Assembly (NCBI RefSeq): GCF_040581415.1
Contig: NZ_CP114014.1
Span: 1,736,001 to 1,800,000, forward strand
Direction of reading: 5' to 3'
Origin: Paraconexibacter sp040581415
GTDB taxonomy: Bacteria; Actinomycetota; Thermoleophilia; Solirubrobacterales; Solirubrobacteraceae
DNA: 64,000 nt
How positions within the stretch are numbered: position 1 is the first letter of the stretch; each line of letters starts with the position of its first letter. The translations under genes were made by a program, and so were the position numbers. Shown in pieces: positions 9,476 to 17,727 of this stretch. Below the pieces are notes generated by a model that worked only from the letters and a program-made list of their open reading frames with translations, was not told the DNA's origin and searched no databases.

Positions 9476-10723
9476 ATGAGCACCGTTCCGTCCGTCCCCG
9501 TCGCCTCGCCGCCGCGCACGCAGGACCGCATGTGGCACGACATGTTCCTGCCGGCGGACGTCGAGCACGTGCGCCCGATGGCCCGCGCGGCCGTCGCCAA
9601 GCACCTCGCGCCGCACGCGCGGGAGATCGGCCAGCGCGAGGAGTCGCGGGACTCGTTCCCATGGGAGGCGTTCAAGGGACTGGCGTCCGACGGCTGCTAC
9701 GCCGTCCCGTTCCCGGCGCCGCACGGCGCGGGCCTGGACCACCCGATGCTCGCGACGTGCCTCGTCACCGAGGAGATCGCGTACGAGTCCTCGTCGATGG
9801 CCGGCGTCTACGACGGGCAGTGCATCCTCAACGGCAAGTGCCTGTCGTTCGCCCAGCCGCACGTGCAGGACAAGGTCCTGCCCGCGCTGATCAGCGGCGA
9901 GTCGGCGTTCTCGTTCGCCACGACCGAGCCCGACGCGTCCTCCGACCTGTCGCCGACCGCGCTGAAGACGGTCGCCACCCGCACCGACGACGGCTTCATC
10001 GTCAACGGCCGCAAGCGCTGGATCACGAACTCGATCGTCGCCGACTGGGTCTGCTGCCTGTGCCGCGACGGCGAGGAGCTCGCGATGACGATGCTGCTCA
10101 TCGACATGAACGCCGACGGCGTCACGGTCGGCGAGCCGGACCTGAAGATGGGCCACCGCGGCCAGATCACCGCGGACATCGTGTTCGAGGACGTCTTCGT
10201 CCCGGCCGACCACGTGCTCGGCGAGGCCGGTCGCGGCCTCGGGGTCGCGCTGGCGACCCTGGCCGCGGGCCGCGTCGGCATCGGCGCCGCCGGCGTCGGC
10301 GTCGCGCAGGTGGCCCTCGACTTCGCCGTCGAGCGCCTGCGCACGCGCACGCTGTTCGGCAAGAAGCTCGGGGAGATGCAGCACTGGCAGTTCCGGCTCG
10401 CCGAGCACGCGACGAACCTCGAGGCCGCGCGGTCGATGTACCAGAAGGCCGCCGTGCGGATGGACCAGGGCGACCCCTCCGGCGAGCCGGTGGCGTCGAT
10501 GGCCAAGGCGTTCGGGACGAAGCTCGCCAACGACGTCGCCCGCGACGCGATCCAGGTCCACGGGGGCTACGGCTTCGCTCGCCAGATCGCGGCGACGGGG
10601 GAGACGTTCCGCCTCGAGGAGATCTACCGCGACGCGAAGATCCTGGAGATCTTCGAGGGCGCGAACGAGGTCCTGCAGTGGGTGATCGCCCGGCACCTGA
10701 TCGGGCGGGACGTGACGGGCTGA
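9476..10723 (+). CDS. Acyl-CoA dehydrogenase
   Basis: A 415-residue FAD-dependent dehydrogenase that would introduce an alpha-beta double bond into an acyl-CoA and pass electrons to ETF. Family marks include SAFSFATTEPDASSD in the FAD/substrate region, the C-terminal QVHGGYGF motif, and IFEGANEV with the likely catalytic base Glu394. The start at 9476 gives an N-terminus about 18 residues longer than the next Met; either is possible. It follows the crotonase after 87 bp. Chain-length preference cannot be read. Confidence 0.92.
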   Translation: MSTVPSVPVASPPRTQDRMWHDMFLPADVEHVRPMARAAVAKHLAPHAREIGQREESRDSFPWEAFKGLASDGCYAVPFPAPHGAGLDHPMLATCLVTEEIAYESSSMAGVYDGQCILNGKCLSFAQPHVQDKVLPALISGESAFSFATTEPDASSDLSPTALKTVATRTDDGFIVNGRKRWITNSIVADWVCCLCRDGEELAMTMLLIDMNADGVTVGEPDLKMGHRGQITADIVFEDVFVPADHVLGEAGRGLGVALATLAAGRVGIGAAGVGVAQVALDFAVERLRTRTLFGKKLGEMQHWQFRLAEHATNLEAARSMYQKAAVRMDQGDPSGEPVASMAKAFGTKLANDVARDAIQVHGGYGFARQIAATGETFRLEEIYRDAKILEIFEGANEVLQWVIARHLIGRDVTG

Positions 10724-10950
10724 GGAGTGGTTTGGTGCCGGGGGTGGCGGGCGATCGGTCATGGCCCTCCGCGGCTGGGGCGCCGGAGCGCTTTCGGCAG
10801 GGGCTGCTGCCATTCGGCGCCGGACGCCGCTGCGCGCCACGACCGTCAGCCCACCACCCCCGGTGCGAGCTGGTGTTGCTCGTTCGGCGGTACGCAGGCG
10901 CCTTCGAGCCGCCGGCCGTGCGCCTGGCGGCAGGGTGCTTGGTCCTATGT

Positions 10951-10974
10951 GGCCCCATGTGAAGACATGGGGCC
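10951..10974. terminator. Bidirectional hairpin terminator
   Basis: A perfect 10-bp stem GGCCCCATGT / ACATGGGGCC with a GAAG tetraloop between two convergent acyl-CoA dehydrogenase genes ending at 10723 and 10990. It is the strongest hairpin in the 266-bp gap; the rest of the gap (10724-10950) shows no gene. Confidence 0.7.
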
Positions 10975-10989
10975 CAAGGTTCCTCGGCC

Positions 10990-12138
10990 CTAGGCCCGGG
11001 CCAGGCCGCGCGCGATGACCATGCGCTGGATCTGGTTCGTCCCCTCGAAGATCTGCATGACCTTCGCCTCGCGCATGTAGCGCTCGACCGGGAAGTCCTT
11101 CGTGTAGCCGTAGCCGCCCAGGACCTGGACCGCGTCGGTGGTGACCTTCATCGCGGCGTCGGTGGCGACGAGCTTGGCGATCGACGCCTGCTGGCCGAAC
11201 GGCAGGCCGCGGTCGCGGCGCCGGGCCGCCTCGAGCATCGTCGCCCGCGCGGACACGACCGCGGCGGCCATGTCCGCCAGCAGGAAGCCGAGGCCCTGGT
11301 GCTCGATGATCGGCCGGCCGAACGTCTCGCGTTCCGCCGCGTAGGCGACCGACGCGTCCAGCGCCGCCTGCGCGACGCCGACAGCCACCGCGGCGATGCC
11401 GAGCCGCCCGGAGTCCAGCGCCTGCAGCGCGATGCCGAGGCCTGCGCCCTCCTCGCCGACCAGGCGGTCCGGCTCCAGCGCGACCGCGTCCCAGTCCAGC
11501 GTCGCGGTCGTCGAACCGGTCAGGCCCATCTTGTGCTCGGGCGGCTGCGCGACGAGGCCGTCGGCCTGTCCCGGGGTGAGGAAGCAGGAGATCCCGCGTG
11601 AGCGCTCGTCCGACGTGCGGGCGAACAGCGTGTAGAAGTCGGCCTCGCCGCCGTGGGTCACCCACGCCTTGCTGCCGCTGACGTGGTAGCCGCCGTCGTC
11701 CTGGCGGACGGCGCGGGCGCGCATCGCGCCCGGGTCCGATCCCGCGTCGGCCTCCGAGAGGCAGTAGCCACCGAGCGTCTCGCCGGCCAGCATGTCCGGC
11801 AGGAAGCGCTCCTGCTGCGCCGCCGTCCCGCGGAGGACCAGGGGGTAGCAGGACATCACGTGGACCGACATGCCGACGCCGACGCTCGCCCAGGCGCCGC
11901 CGATCTCCTCCAGCGCCTGCAGGTAGACCTCGTACGGCTGCCCGCCACCGCCGAGGTCCTCGGCGTACGGCATCGACAGGAAGCCGAGGCGGCCGAGTGT
12001 TCGGAAGACCTCGCGCGGGAACGCGGCGTCGGCTTCGGCCTGGGCGGCCTTCGGCGCGAGCTCGCGCTGGGCGACCTCACGCGCCAGCGCGACGATCTCC
12101 TCGGCGTCGGTGTTCGGCAACAGGCGCTCGGCGGGCAT
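10990..12138 (-). CDS. Acyl-CoA dehydrogenase
   Basis: A 382-residue member of the acyl-CoA dehydrogenase family, about 30 residues shorter than the convergent neighbour and clearly a different paralogue. It shows GGYCLSEADAGSDPGAM in the FAD-binding region, QVLGGYGYTKDFPVER, and IFEGTNQIQ with catalytic Glu365, a pattern typical of short-chain or branched-chain enzymes. The ATG at 12138 (MPAERLLP) starts just before the conserved N-terminal helices. Its promoter lies in the palindrome-rich region shared with the divergent TetR gene, which probably controls it. Confidence 0.93.
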   Translation of the reverse strand: MPAERLLPNTDAEEIVALAREVAQRELAPKAAQAEADAAFPREVFRTLGRLGFLSMPYAEDLGGGGQPYEVYLQALEEIGGAWASVGVGMSVHVMSCYPLVLRGTAAQQERFLPDMLAGETLGGYCLSEADAGSDPGAMRARAVRQDDGGYHVSGSKAWVTHGGEADFYTLFARTSDERSRGISCFLTPGQADGLVAQPPEHKMGLTGSTTATLDWDAVALEPDRLVGEEGAGLGIALQALDSGRLGIAAVAVGVAQAALDASVAYAAERETFGRPIIEHQGLGFLLADMAAAVVSARATMLEAARRRDRGLPFGQQASIAKLVATDAAMKVTTDAVQVLGGYGYTKDFPVERYMREAKVMQIFEGTNQIQRMVIARGLARA

Positions 12139-12148
12139 GGGCCGAAAG

Positions 12149-12244
12149 GTACCACGTCCAGTACTGCGGGACATCATCGAGTACTGTCTGGTGCGGCGAG
12201 CCGGCCAGTTGGGCGTACCGTCGTCGGTACCACGGTACTGGTAG
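12149..12244. promoter_or_regulatory. Divergent control region with GTAC palindromes
   Basis: Between the divergent acyl-CoA dehydrogenase and TetR genes lie repeated GTAC-centred palindromes: GGTACC at 12149, AGTACTG at 12160 and again at 12180, a perfect inverted repeat GTACCG-N4-CGGTAC at 12215-12230, and a further CGGTAC at 12233. The cluster fits a set of operators for the adjacent TetR protein. The assignment to TetR is inference from position. Confidence 0.6.
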
Positions 12245-12253
12245 GTTGCTCGG

Positions 12254-12829
12254 GTGGACTCCGGCCCGACCGCGACAGCGCGACACCAGGAGCTCCTCGA
12301 CCAACTCGTCGAGCTGTTCCTGGCCGAGGGCTTCGCCACCTTCACGCTCGCCGACCTGACCGTCCGCCTGCGGTGCTCGAAGAGCACGCTCTACGCGCTC
12401 GGGCACAGCAAGGAGACCGTCACCGTCAACGTGCTCAAGCGGTTCTTTCAGACCGCGACGAGCCGCATCGAGGCGCGCGTCGCCGAGCCCGCCGCGCCCG
12501 GCGACCAGATCGCCGGCTACCTGCGCGCCGTCGCGGACGAGCTCCGCGTCGCGAGCCCGCGGTTCATGCAGGACGTCGCCGCGCACCCCGCGGCCCGCGC
12601 CGTCTACGAGAAGAACACCCGCATCGCCGCGCGGCGGGTCGACGAGCTGATTGCCGCCGGCGTCGCCCGAGGCGAGTTCCGCGCCGTCAACGGTGCCTTC
12701 GTCGCCGACGTCGTCGCCTCGGTCATGGTCCGCATCCAGAGCGGGGACGTCGAGCGTGCCGTCGGCCTGCACGACGCCGACGCCTACGACGAGCTCGCGC
12801 GGCTCGTCATCTCCGGGATCGTCCGATGA
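12254..12829 (+). CDS. TetR family transcriptional regulator
   Basis: A 191-residue regulator from a GTG start. The N-terminal helix-turn-helix lies at about residues 22-52 (TFTLADLTVRLRCSKSTLYA); the rest is an all-helical ligand domain of normal length. It is divergent from an acyl-CoA dehydrogenase and 49 bp upstream of an SDR gene, so it probably controls both directions in response to an acyl-CoA or a related compound. The GTAC palindromes upstream are the candidate operators. Confidence 0.88.
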   Translation: MDSGPTATARHQELLDQLVELFLAEGFATFTLADLTVRLRCSKSTLYALGHSKETVTVNVLKRFFQTATSRIEARVAEPAAPGDQIAGYLRAVADELRVASPRFMQDVAAHPAARAVYEKNTRIAARRVDELIAAGVARGEFRAVNGAFVADVVASVMVRIQSGDVERAVGLHDADAYDELARLVISGIVR

Positions 12830-12878
12830 CGCCCGGCCACCACCTTCAGACCGCAACAGACCCCAGGAGCCCGACCCC

Positions 12879-13637
12879 ATGAGCACCACCTCCAGCGCCG
12901 TCATCTCCGGCGGCGCCTCCGGCCTCGGCGAGGCCACCGCCCGGCGCCTGTCCGCCGACGGCTGGCACGTCACGATCCTCGACCGCGACGGCGACCGGGC
13001 CCGGTCCCTCGCCGGTGAGCTGAACGGCGCCGCCATCGAGCTCGACGTCACCGATGCCGACGCCGTCGACGCCGCGGTCGCCGCGGTCGTCGCCGACGGC
13101 CACACCGTGCGCCTCGCCGTCTCCTGCGCCGGGATCGGCCCCCCGGAGCGCCTGCTCTCCAAGCGCGGCCCGCACAAGACCGAGAGCTTCGCCGCCATCC
13201 TGCACGTGAACCTGTTCGGCACGTTCAACGTCCTGCGCGCCGCAGCGGTCGCCATGGCCGAGAACGAGCCGGACGAGCACGGCCAGCGCGGCGTGATCGT
13301 GAACACCGCCTCGATCGCGGCCTACGACGGGCAGATCGGGCAGATCGCCTACGCGGCCTCCAAGGGCGGCATCGTCGGCATGACCCTGCCGGCGGCCCGC
13401 GACCTGGCCGACAAGTTCATCCGTGTCGTGACGATCGCTCCCGGCCTCTTCAAGACGCCGCTGCTGGCGTCGCTCCCGCAGGCCGCGCAGGACGCGCTGG
13501 GCGCCTCCGTCCCGAACCCGGCCCGCCTCGGCGACCCGGCCGAGTACGCGGCGCTCGTCGCGCACATCGAGTCCAACGTGATGCTCAACGGCGAGGTCAT
13601 CCGCCTCGACGGCGCGCTGCGCATGGCCCCGCGCTGA
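12879..13637 (+). CDS. SDR dehydrogenase, 3-hydroxyacyl-CoA type
   Basis: A 252-residue short-chain dehydrogenase. The nucleotide motif is GGASGLG at 11-17, the structural Asn is near 111, and the catalytic Ser145, Tyr158 and Lys162 are all present in NTASIAAYDG and AYAASKGG. The segment after the active site (APGLFKTPLL) resembles type II 3-hydroxyacyl-CoA dehydrogenases, which oxidise 3-hydroxyacyl-CoA with NAD. The ATG at 12879 follows an AGGAG sequence. It sits between a TetR gene and a crotonase, matching consecutive beta-oxidation steps. Confidence 0.88.
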   Translation: MSTTSSAVISGGASGLGEATARRLSADGWHVTILDRDGDRARSLAGELNGAAIELDVTDADAVDAAVAAVVADGHTVRLAVSCAGIGPPERLLSKRGPHKTESFAAILHVNLFGTFNVLRAAAVAMAENEPDEHGQRGVIVNTASIAAYDGQIGQIAYAASKGGIVGMTLPAARDLADKFIRVVTIAPGLFKTPLLASLPQAAQDALGASVPNPARLGDPAEYAALVAHIESNVMLNGEVIRLDGALRMAPR

Positions 13638-13639
13638 TC

Positions 13640-14437
13640 ATGGCCGCCACCGAGCCGCTGGTCCTCCTCGAGGTCGACGACGCCGTCGCGACGCTGACCC
13701 TGAACCGGCCGGACGCGGGCAACGCGCTCGACCTGCCGCTGATGGTCGAGTTCCGCGAGCGCGCGCAGGACCTCGCCGAGCGCACCGATGTGCGGGTCGT
13801 CGTCCTGCGCGCCGCCGGCCGCATGTTCTGCGTGGGCGGCGACCTCGGCTGGATGGCCGAGCACGCCGACCGCCAGGCGGCGCTGCGCAGCCTCGCCGAC
13901 GAGCTCCACGCCGGGCTGCTCATCCTGCGCGGCCTCGACGCGCCGATCGTGGCGGTCGTGCACTCGACTGCTGCGGGCGCCGGCCTCAGCCTGGCGGCGG
14001 GCTCCGACATCGCCATCGCCGTCGACACCGCGAAGTTCACCATGGCGTACACGAAGGTCGGGCTCAGCCCGGACGGGGGCAGCACGTGGCTGCTGCCGCG
14101 CCTGATCGGCACCCGCCGCGCGACGGAGCTGATGCTCATGAACCCGACGCTGACGGCCGCGCAGGCGGTCGAGGTCGGCCTCATCACGCGCGCCGTGCCG
14201 GCGGACGAGCTGGAAGGCGCCGTCGCCACGGTCGTCGACACGCTCCGGGACGCCTCGCTCGCCTCCAGCAGCGCGGTCAAGCGGCTGCTCGACGCATCCG
14301 CAACCTCGACGTTCGAGGACCAGATGCAGCTGGAGGCCGAGTCGATCGCCGGTCTGGCGGCAGGACCCGAAGGCCGTGAGGGCGTCGGCGCCTTCCTGGA
14401 GCGTCGCCCGGCGGATTTCCGCGGGGCTGCGGGCTGA
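13640..14437 (+). CDS. Enoyl-CoA hydratase/isomerase (PaaG-like)
   Basis: A 265-residue crotonase starting 2 bp after the SDR stop, so cotranscribed. Oxyanion segments are FCVGGDL near 63-69 and STAAGAGLSLA near 109-119. The usual first Glu of hydratases is absent; instead the motif GLSPDGGSTW carries Asp145, the arrangement of PaaG-type isomerases and related enzymes. A ring or double-bond isomerase role is therefore more likely than simple hydration. It ends at the tandem-repeat tract 14434-14465, so the stop codon lies inside the first repeat unit. Confidence 0.87.
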   Translation: MAATEPLVLLEVDDAVATLTLNRPDAGNALDLPLMVEFRERAQDLAERTDVRVVVLRAAGRMFCVGGDLGWMAEHADRQAALRSLADELHAGLLILRGLDAPIVAVVHSTAAGAGLSLAAGSDIAIAVDTAKFTMAYTKVGLSPDGGSTWLLPRLIGTRRATELMLMNPTLTAAQAVEVGLITRAVPADELEGAVATVVDTLRDASLASSSAVKRLLDASATSTFEDQMQLEAESIAGLAAGPEGREGVGAFLERRPADFRGAAG

Positions 14438-14465
14438 CCGCCTGACCGCCTGACCGCCTGACCGC
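14434..14465. repeat. Four tandem copies of CTGACCGC
   Basis: An 8-bp unit repeated four times without gaps, beginning at the stop codon of the PaaG-like crotonase. Each unit holds a TGA. Slippage here would alter spacing to the inverted repeat at 14471 but would not touch the coding region beyond the stop. Confidence 0.8.
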
Positions 14466-14470
14466 GGCGG

Positions 14471-14531
14471 ATCGGTCGTTCGGGTCGCGAAATACCTCCC
14501 CCGGGGTGGTGAACTCGCCCGAACGACCGAT
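14471..14531. promoter_or_regulatory. Perfect 14-bp inverted repeat upstream of P450
   Basis: ATCGGTCGTTCGGG at 14471-14484 is matched exactly by CCCGAACGACCGAT at 14518-14531, with a 33-bp spacer. The right arm ends 35 bp before the P450 start. It could be paired regulator sites flanking the promoter, or a long hairpin ending the upstream operon; the long spacer favours paired operator sites. Confidence 0.65.
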
Positions 14532-14566
14532 ACCACCGGCCCCGTCGGACCTGGCAGGATCATCCG

Positions 14567-15844
14567 ATGTCGACTCAGATTCCCACTCGTCCCAGCCTCG
14601 ACGGCGAGCGCTACGACATCTCGGCCCGGTCCTTCTGGACCCAGGACTTCTGGAAGCGGCAGGAGGTCTTCGCCGAGTTCCGCCGCGACTGCCCGGTCTC
14701 CTACCACCGGCCCTACGAGTCGACGCTGCTGCCGCCCGACGAGGACACCCCCGGCTTCTGGTCGATCTGGAAGCACGAGGACATCAAGTACGTCTCGCGC
14801 AACGCGAAGCTGTTCGACTCCGGTCGCGGGATGCTGATGGAGGACTTCCCGGAGGTCGTGGCGCAGGCGTCGCAGTCGTTCCTCTGCATGGACGACCCCG
14901 AGCACGCGCAGCTCCGCGCGATCGTCTCGCAGGCGTTCACGCCGCGGCGCATGCGCAAGATCGAGGACTGGATCAAGGCCGAGGTCGTCGCCGCGGTCGA
15001 CGACGTCATCGAGCTCGGCGAGGCCGACGTCTCCGAGGCGCTGGCCAAGCAGATCCCCGGCCGCATCTTCGCCGACTTCTTCGGCCTGCGCGACGAGAAG
15101 GACCGCAAGTACGTCATGGACGCCGCCGAGGCGATGCTGGCCTGGGACGACCCGCACATCGCCCAGGGCCGCGACGCGCTCGAGGTCTACGGCGACGAGT
15201 CGATGAAGCTGCTCGACCTGTGCTTCGACCTGGTCGAAGAGCGCCGCAAGAAGCCGGGCGAGGACCTGCTCAGCTGGTGCGTGCAGGCCGAGGTCGACGG
15301 GCGCCAGCTCGAGGACTGGGAGATCGGCGCGTTCTTCACGCTGCTCGCAGCCGCCGGCAACGACACGACCCGCCACTCGATCGCGCACGGGCTCAACGCC
15401 TTCTCGCAGAACCCGGATCAGCGCGCGCTGCTGCTCGAGGACCTGCCGGGCCGGTTGGACGGCGCGGTCGAGGAGATCCTGCGCTACGCGGCGCCCGTGC
15501 AGCAGTTCCGCCGCAACGCGACCGAGGACACCGAGATCCGCGGGGTCAAGATCGCGAAGGACGACAAGCTCGTCATCTGGTACTGCTCGGGCTCCTATGA
15601 CGAGGACGTCTTCACGGACCCGATGACGTTCGACATCACCCGGACGGACAACAAGCACCTCGGCTTCGGCGGCGGCGGCCCGCACTTCTGCCTCGGCTCG
15701 GCCCTGGGCCGCATGATGGTGAAGTACACGTTCGACGAGGTCTACACGCGGATGCCCGACATCGAGACCGGCACCCCCGAATACCAGGTGAACAACTTCA
15801 TCCACGGCGTCCACCGCCTGCCGGCGACCTGGACCCCGTCCTAG
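14567..15844 (+). CDS. Cytochrome P450
   Basis: A 425-residue soluble bacterial P450. Key elements are intact: the I-helix oxygen-activation motif AAAGNDTTRH near 260-269, the ExxR pair Glu303-Arg306, and the heme loop FGGGGPHFCLGSALGR with proximal Cys375. It would hydroxylate an unknown hydrophobic substrate using ferredoxin and reductase partners not seen in the window. Neighbouring acyl-CoA genes and the GAF-LuxR regulator suggest a terpene, steroid or fatty-acid-type substrate. The strong inverted repeat upstream is a candidate control site. Confidence 0.94.
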   Translation: MSTQIPTRPSLDGERYDISARSFWTQDFWKRQEVFAEFRRDCPVSYHRPYESTLLPPDEDTPGFWSIWKHEDIKYVSRNAKLFDSGRGMLMEDFPEVVAQASQSFLCMDDPEHAQLRAIVSQAFTPRRMRKIEDWIKAEVVAAVDDVIELGEADVSEALAKQIPGRIFADFFGLRDEKDRKYVMDAAEAMLAWDDPHIAQGRDALEVYGDESMKLLDLCFDLVEERRKKPGEDLLSWCVQAEVDGRQLEDWEIGAFFTLLAAAGNDTTRHSIAHGLNAFSQNPDQRALLLEDLPGRLDGAVEEILRYAAPVQQFRRNATEDTEIRGVKIAKDDKLVIWYCSGSYDEDVFTDPMTFDITRTDNKHLGFGGGGPHFCLGSALGRMMVKYTFDEVYTRMPDIETGTPEYQVNNFIHGVHRLPATWTPS

Positions 15845-15864
15845 CGCACAGTCCGTCGGGTACC

Positions 15865-15892
15865 GTCGTGGGCGCGCATGCGTGCCCACGAC
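15865..15892. promoter_or_regulatory. 28-bp palindrome centred on a start codon
   Basis: Nine-base arms GTCGTGGGC (15865-15873) and GCCCACGAC (15884-15892) flank a nearly self-complementary core containing CGCATGCG; only one base pair in the 28-bp element is mismatched. The centre falls inside the ATG (15878-15880) of the following regulator gene and 20 bp after the P450 stop. As RNA it is a 9-bp stem with the AUG in the loop; as DNA it is a good dimer-binding site. Autoregulation or termination are the main options. Confidence 0.7.
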
Positions 15893-17116
15893 GCGACTCC
15901 CACCGAGACAGCCCGCTCGCCCGGCGCGCTCCGCGATCCGGACACATCGGAGTGGCTGGTCGCCGGGCAGCCGCTGCAGGACGCCGGCCTGCGCGACCAG
16001 ATCACCGCGGTCCTTGGCAACGTCGCGGAGCTCGTCCCGACGCTGCCGGCGCCGCAGCCGCGGGACGTCCTCTCGCAGGACGCCGCGGAGGCGGCGCTCG
16101 ACCAGGCGCTGGAGCACGTCAGCGCCGCGATGGGCGCGACGCTCCCTGCAGAGCAACTGCGGATGCTGGCCGACCACGCCGGCGTGCTGCACGAGCTGCA
16201 CCGCGCGCTGGGGGAGGTCCGGCTCGACCACCGCTCGCGGGCGTTCACGCGGGTGCAGGAGGCCCTCGGCCGGCTGCGCGAGATGGGGACGGTCGACCAG
16301 GCGATCAAGGCCGTGGCCGGCGAGGTCGTCTCGCTCGGGTTCCCCCGGGTCATCGTGTCGCGCGTGACCGACGGCACGTGGATGCCGGAGGCGGTGATCG
16401 TCGACGGCGACCAGGATTGGGCGGACGCGATCCTCGCCGCGGGCCGCGCGCAGCCGCAGCCGCTGGACCACATGATCCTGGAGGCGGAGATGGTCCGCCG
16501 GCGCGCACCGATGATCGTGCACGACGTCCAGAACGACCCGCGTGCCCACCGCCCGATCGCGGACACCTCGCATTCGCGGTCCTACGTCACGGCGCCGCTC
16601 ATGCCCGAGGGACGGGTCATCGGCTTCATCCACGCCGACTGCTACTCGATCCGCCGCGACGTCGACGAGTTCGACCGCGACGTGCTGTGGATGTTCGCCG
16701 AGGGTGCCGGCTACGCGATCGAGCGCACCGTCCTGCAGGAGCGGCTCCGCGACCTGCGCGACCGGGTCCGCGGGCTCACCGACTCGATCAGCGCGGCGAT
16801 GGACGAGGTTGTCAACGCCGAGGTCGAGATGGCCCGGCTGGACCGCGCGACCACGGCGGTGACCCAGGCCGCCGCGTCGGCGGTGGTCGTCCCCGGACCC
16901 CGGCTGCGGACGCTGCTGACGCGGCGGGAGATCGAGATCGCGCAGCTCATGGCCACCGGCAACACCAACGCCGAGATCGCGCGGCGGCTGGTGATCTCGG
17001 AGGGGACGGTGAAGACCCACGTGAGCAACGTGCTGCGCAAGCTGCGGGCGTCGAACCGGACGCAGGCGGTTGCGGCGGTGTCCCGGCTGATGCAGCTCGA
17101 GGCGCCGGACCGCTGA
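15878..17116 (+). CDS. GAF domain LuxR-type transcriptional regulator
   Basis: A 412-residue regulator. A helical N-terminal region (to about 140) is followed by a GAF-like sensor domain at about 140-290 (VSLGFPRVIVSRV, then APLMPEGRVIGFIHAD), a coiled segment, and a C-terminal LuxR helix-turn-helix at about 345-400 (LTRREIEIAQLMATG, then NAEIARRLVISEGTVKTHV). It follows the P450 gene on the same strand and probably controls P450 or CoA-pathway genes. Its start codon lies in the centre of a 28-bp palindrome, suggesting autoregulation. The ligand is unknown. Confidence 0.87.
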   Translation: MRAHDATPTETARSPGALRDPDTSEWLVAGQPLQDAGLRDQITAVLGNVAELVPTLPAPQPRDVLSQDAAEAALDQALEHVSAAMGATLPAEQLRMLADHAGVLHELHRALGEVRLDHRSRAFTRVQEALGRLREMGTVDQAIKAVAGEVVSLGFPRVIVSRVTDGTWMPEAVIVDGDQDWADAILAAGRAQPQPLDHMILEAEMVRRRAPMIVHDVQNDPRAHRPIADTSHSRSYVTAPLMPEGRVIGFIHADCYSIRRDVDEFDRDVLWMFAEGAGYAIERTVLQERLRDLRDRVRGLTDSISAAMDEVVNAEVEMARLDRATTAVTQAAASAVVVPGPRLRTLLTRREIEIAQLMATGNTNAEIARRLVISEGTVKTHVSNVLRKLRASNRTQAVAAVSRLMQLEAPDR

Positions 17117-17200
17117 GAAAGTTTCCTGGGGCGGCGATGAGTTCCGCGGGAGGCGGCCGTCTTGGCTGCATCAACCACCTGCCGACTTCTGGAGAGCATC

Positions 17201-17653
17201 ATGGCCGCCGAATCCCGTCTCATCTTCGTCAACCTCCCCGTCAAGGACGTCGCCGCCTCTGACGCGTTCTTCACGGCGCTCGGGTTCGAGTTCAACCAGC
17301 AGTTCTGCGATGACACCACCCGCTGCATGGTCGTCAGCGAGCAGGCGTTCGTGATGCTCCTGCAGCAGGACAAGTTCTCCGAGTTCATCACCAAGCCGCT
17401 CGGGGACCCGCAGGCGGCGACCAGCGGCCTGATCTGCGTCTCGGCGACCGACCGCGAGGGCGTCGACACGTTCGCTGACGCCGCGCTGGCCGCGGGCGGC
17501 ACGCCGGCCAAGGAGCCGATGGACATGGGCTTCATGTACGGCCGCAGCTTCTACGACCTCGACGGCCATCACTGGGAGGTCATGTGGATGGACCTGGACC
17601 AGGCCGCGGCCGAGGCCGGCCCCCCGGCCGACCTCGCGGAGCAGCCCGCCTGA
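17201..17653 (+). CDS. VOC family (glyoxalase-like) protein
   Basis: A 150-residue protein of the vicinal oxygen chelate superfamily, with paired beta-alpha-beta-beta-beta modules: LIFVNLPVKDVAASDAFFTAL at the start and YGRSFYDLDGHHWEVMWMD at the end. The latter holds the His and Glu usually used as metal ligands. The ATG at 17201 is preceded by GGAGAG; a TTG at 17162 is less likely. Members range from glyoxalases to resistance proteins, so no substrate is given. It lies 74 bp before a sigma-factor gene on the same strand. Confidence 0.85.
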   Translation: MAAESRLIFVNLPVKDVAASDAFFTALGFEFNQQFCDDTTRCMVVSEQAFVMLLQQDKFSEFITKPLGDPQAATSGLICVSATDREGVDTFADAALAAGGTPAKEPMDMGFMYGRSFYDLDGHHWEVMWMDLDQAAAEAGPPADLAEQPA

Positions 17654-17727
17654 CGCGGACGGCGGGTGCGGCGCTGCCGGTGCCCGCGGGCACCAGCTGC
17701 GCCGCACCGTCGCACGATGCCCCTACG

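Noticed and set aside
10724..10950. Possible small gene between the two acyl-CoA dehydrogenases
   Set aside because: Frames of 85-88 codons exist, but their products are Arg/Pro/Gly-rich without structure, and the region ends in a terminator.
8654..11665. A 1003-codon open frame on the minus strand
   Set aside because: It runs antisense to the crotonase and acyl-CoA dehydrogenase genes, which have clear motifs; its translation has no domain and is Arg/Gly/His-rich, a normal result of high GC.
13349..17020. A 1223-codon open frame on the minus strand
   Set aside because: Antisense to SDR, crotonase, P450 and LuxR genes with intact active sites; composition is that of a shadow frame.
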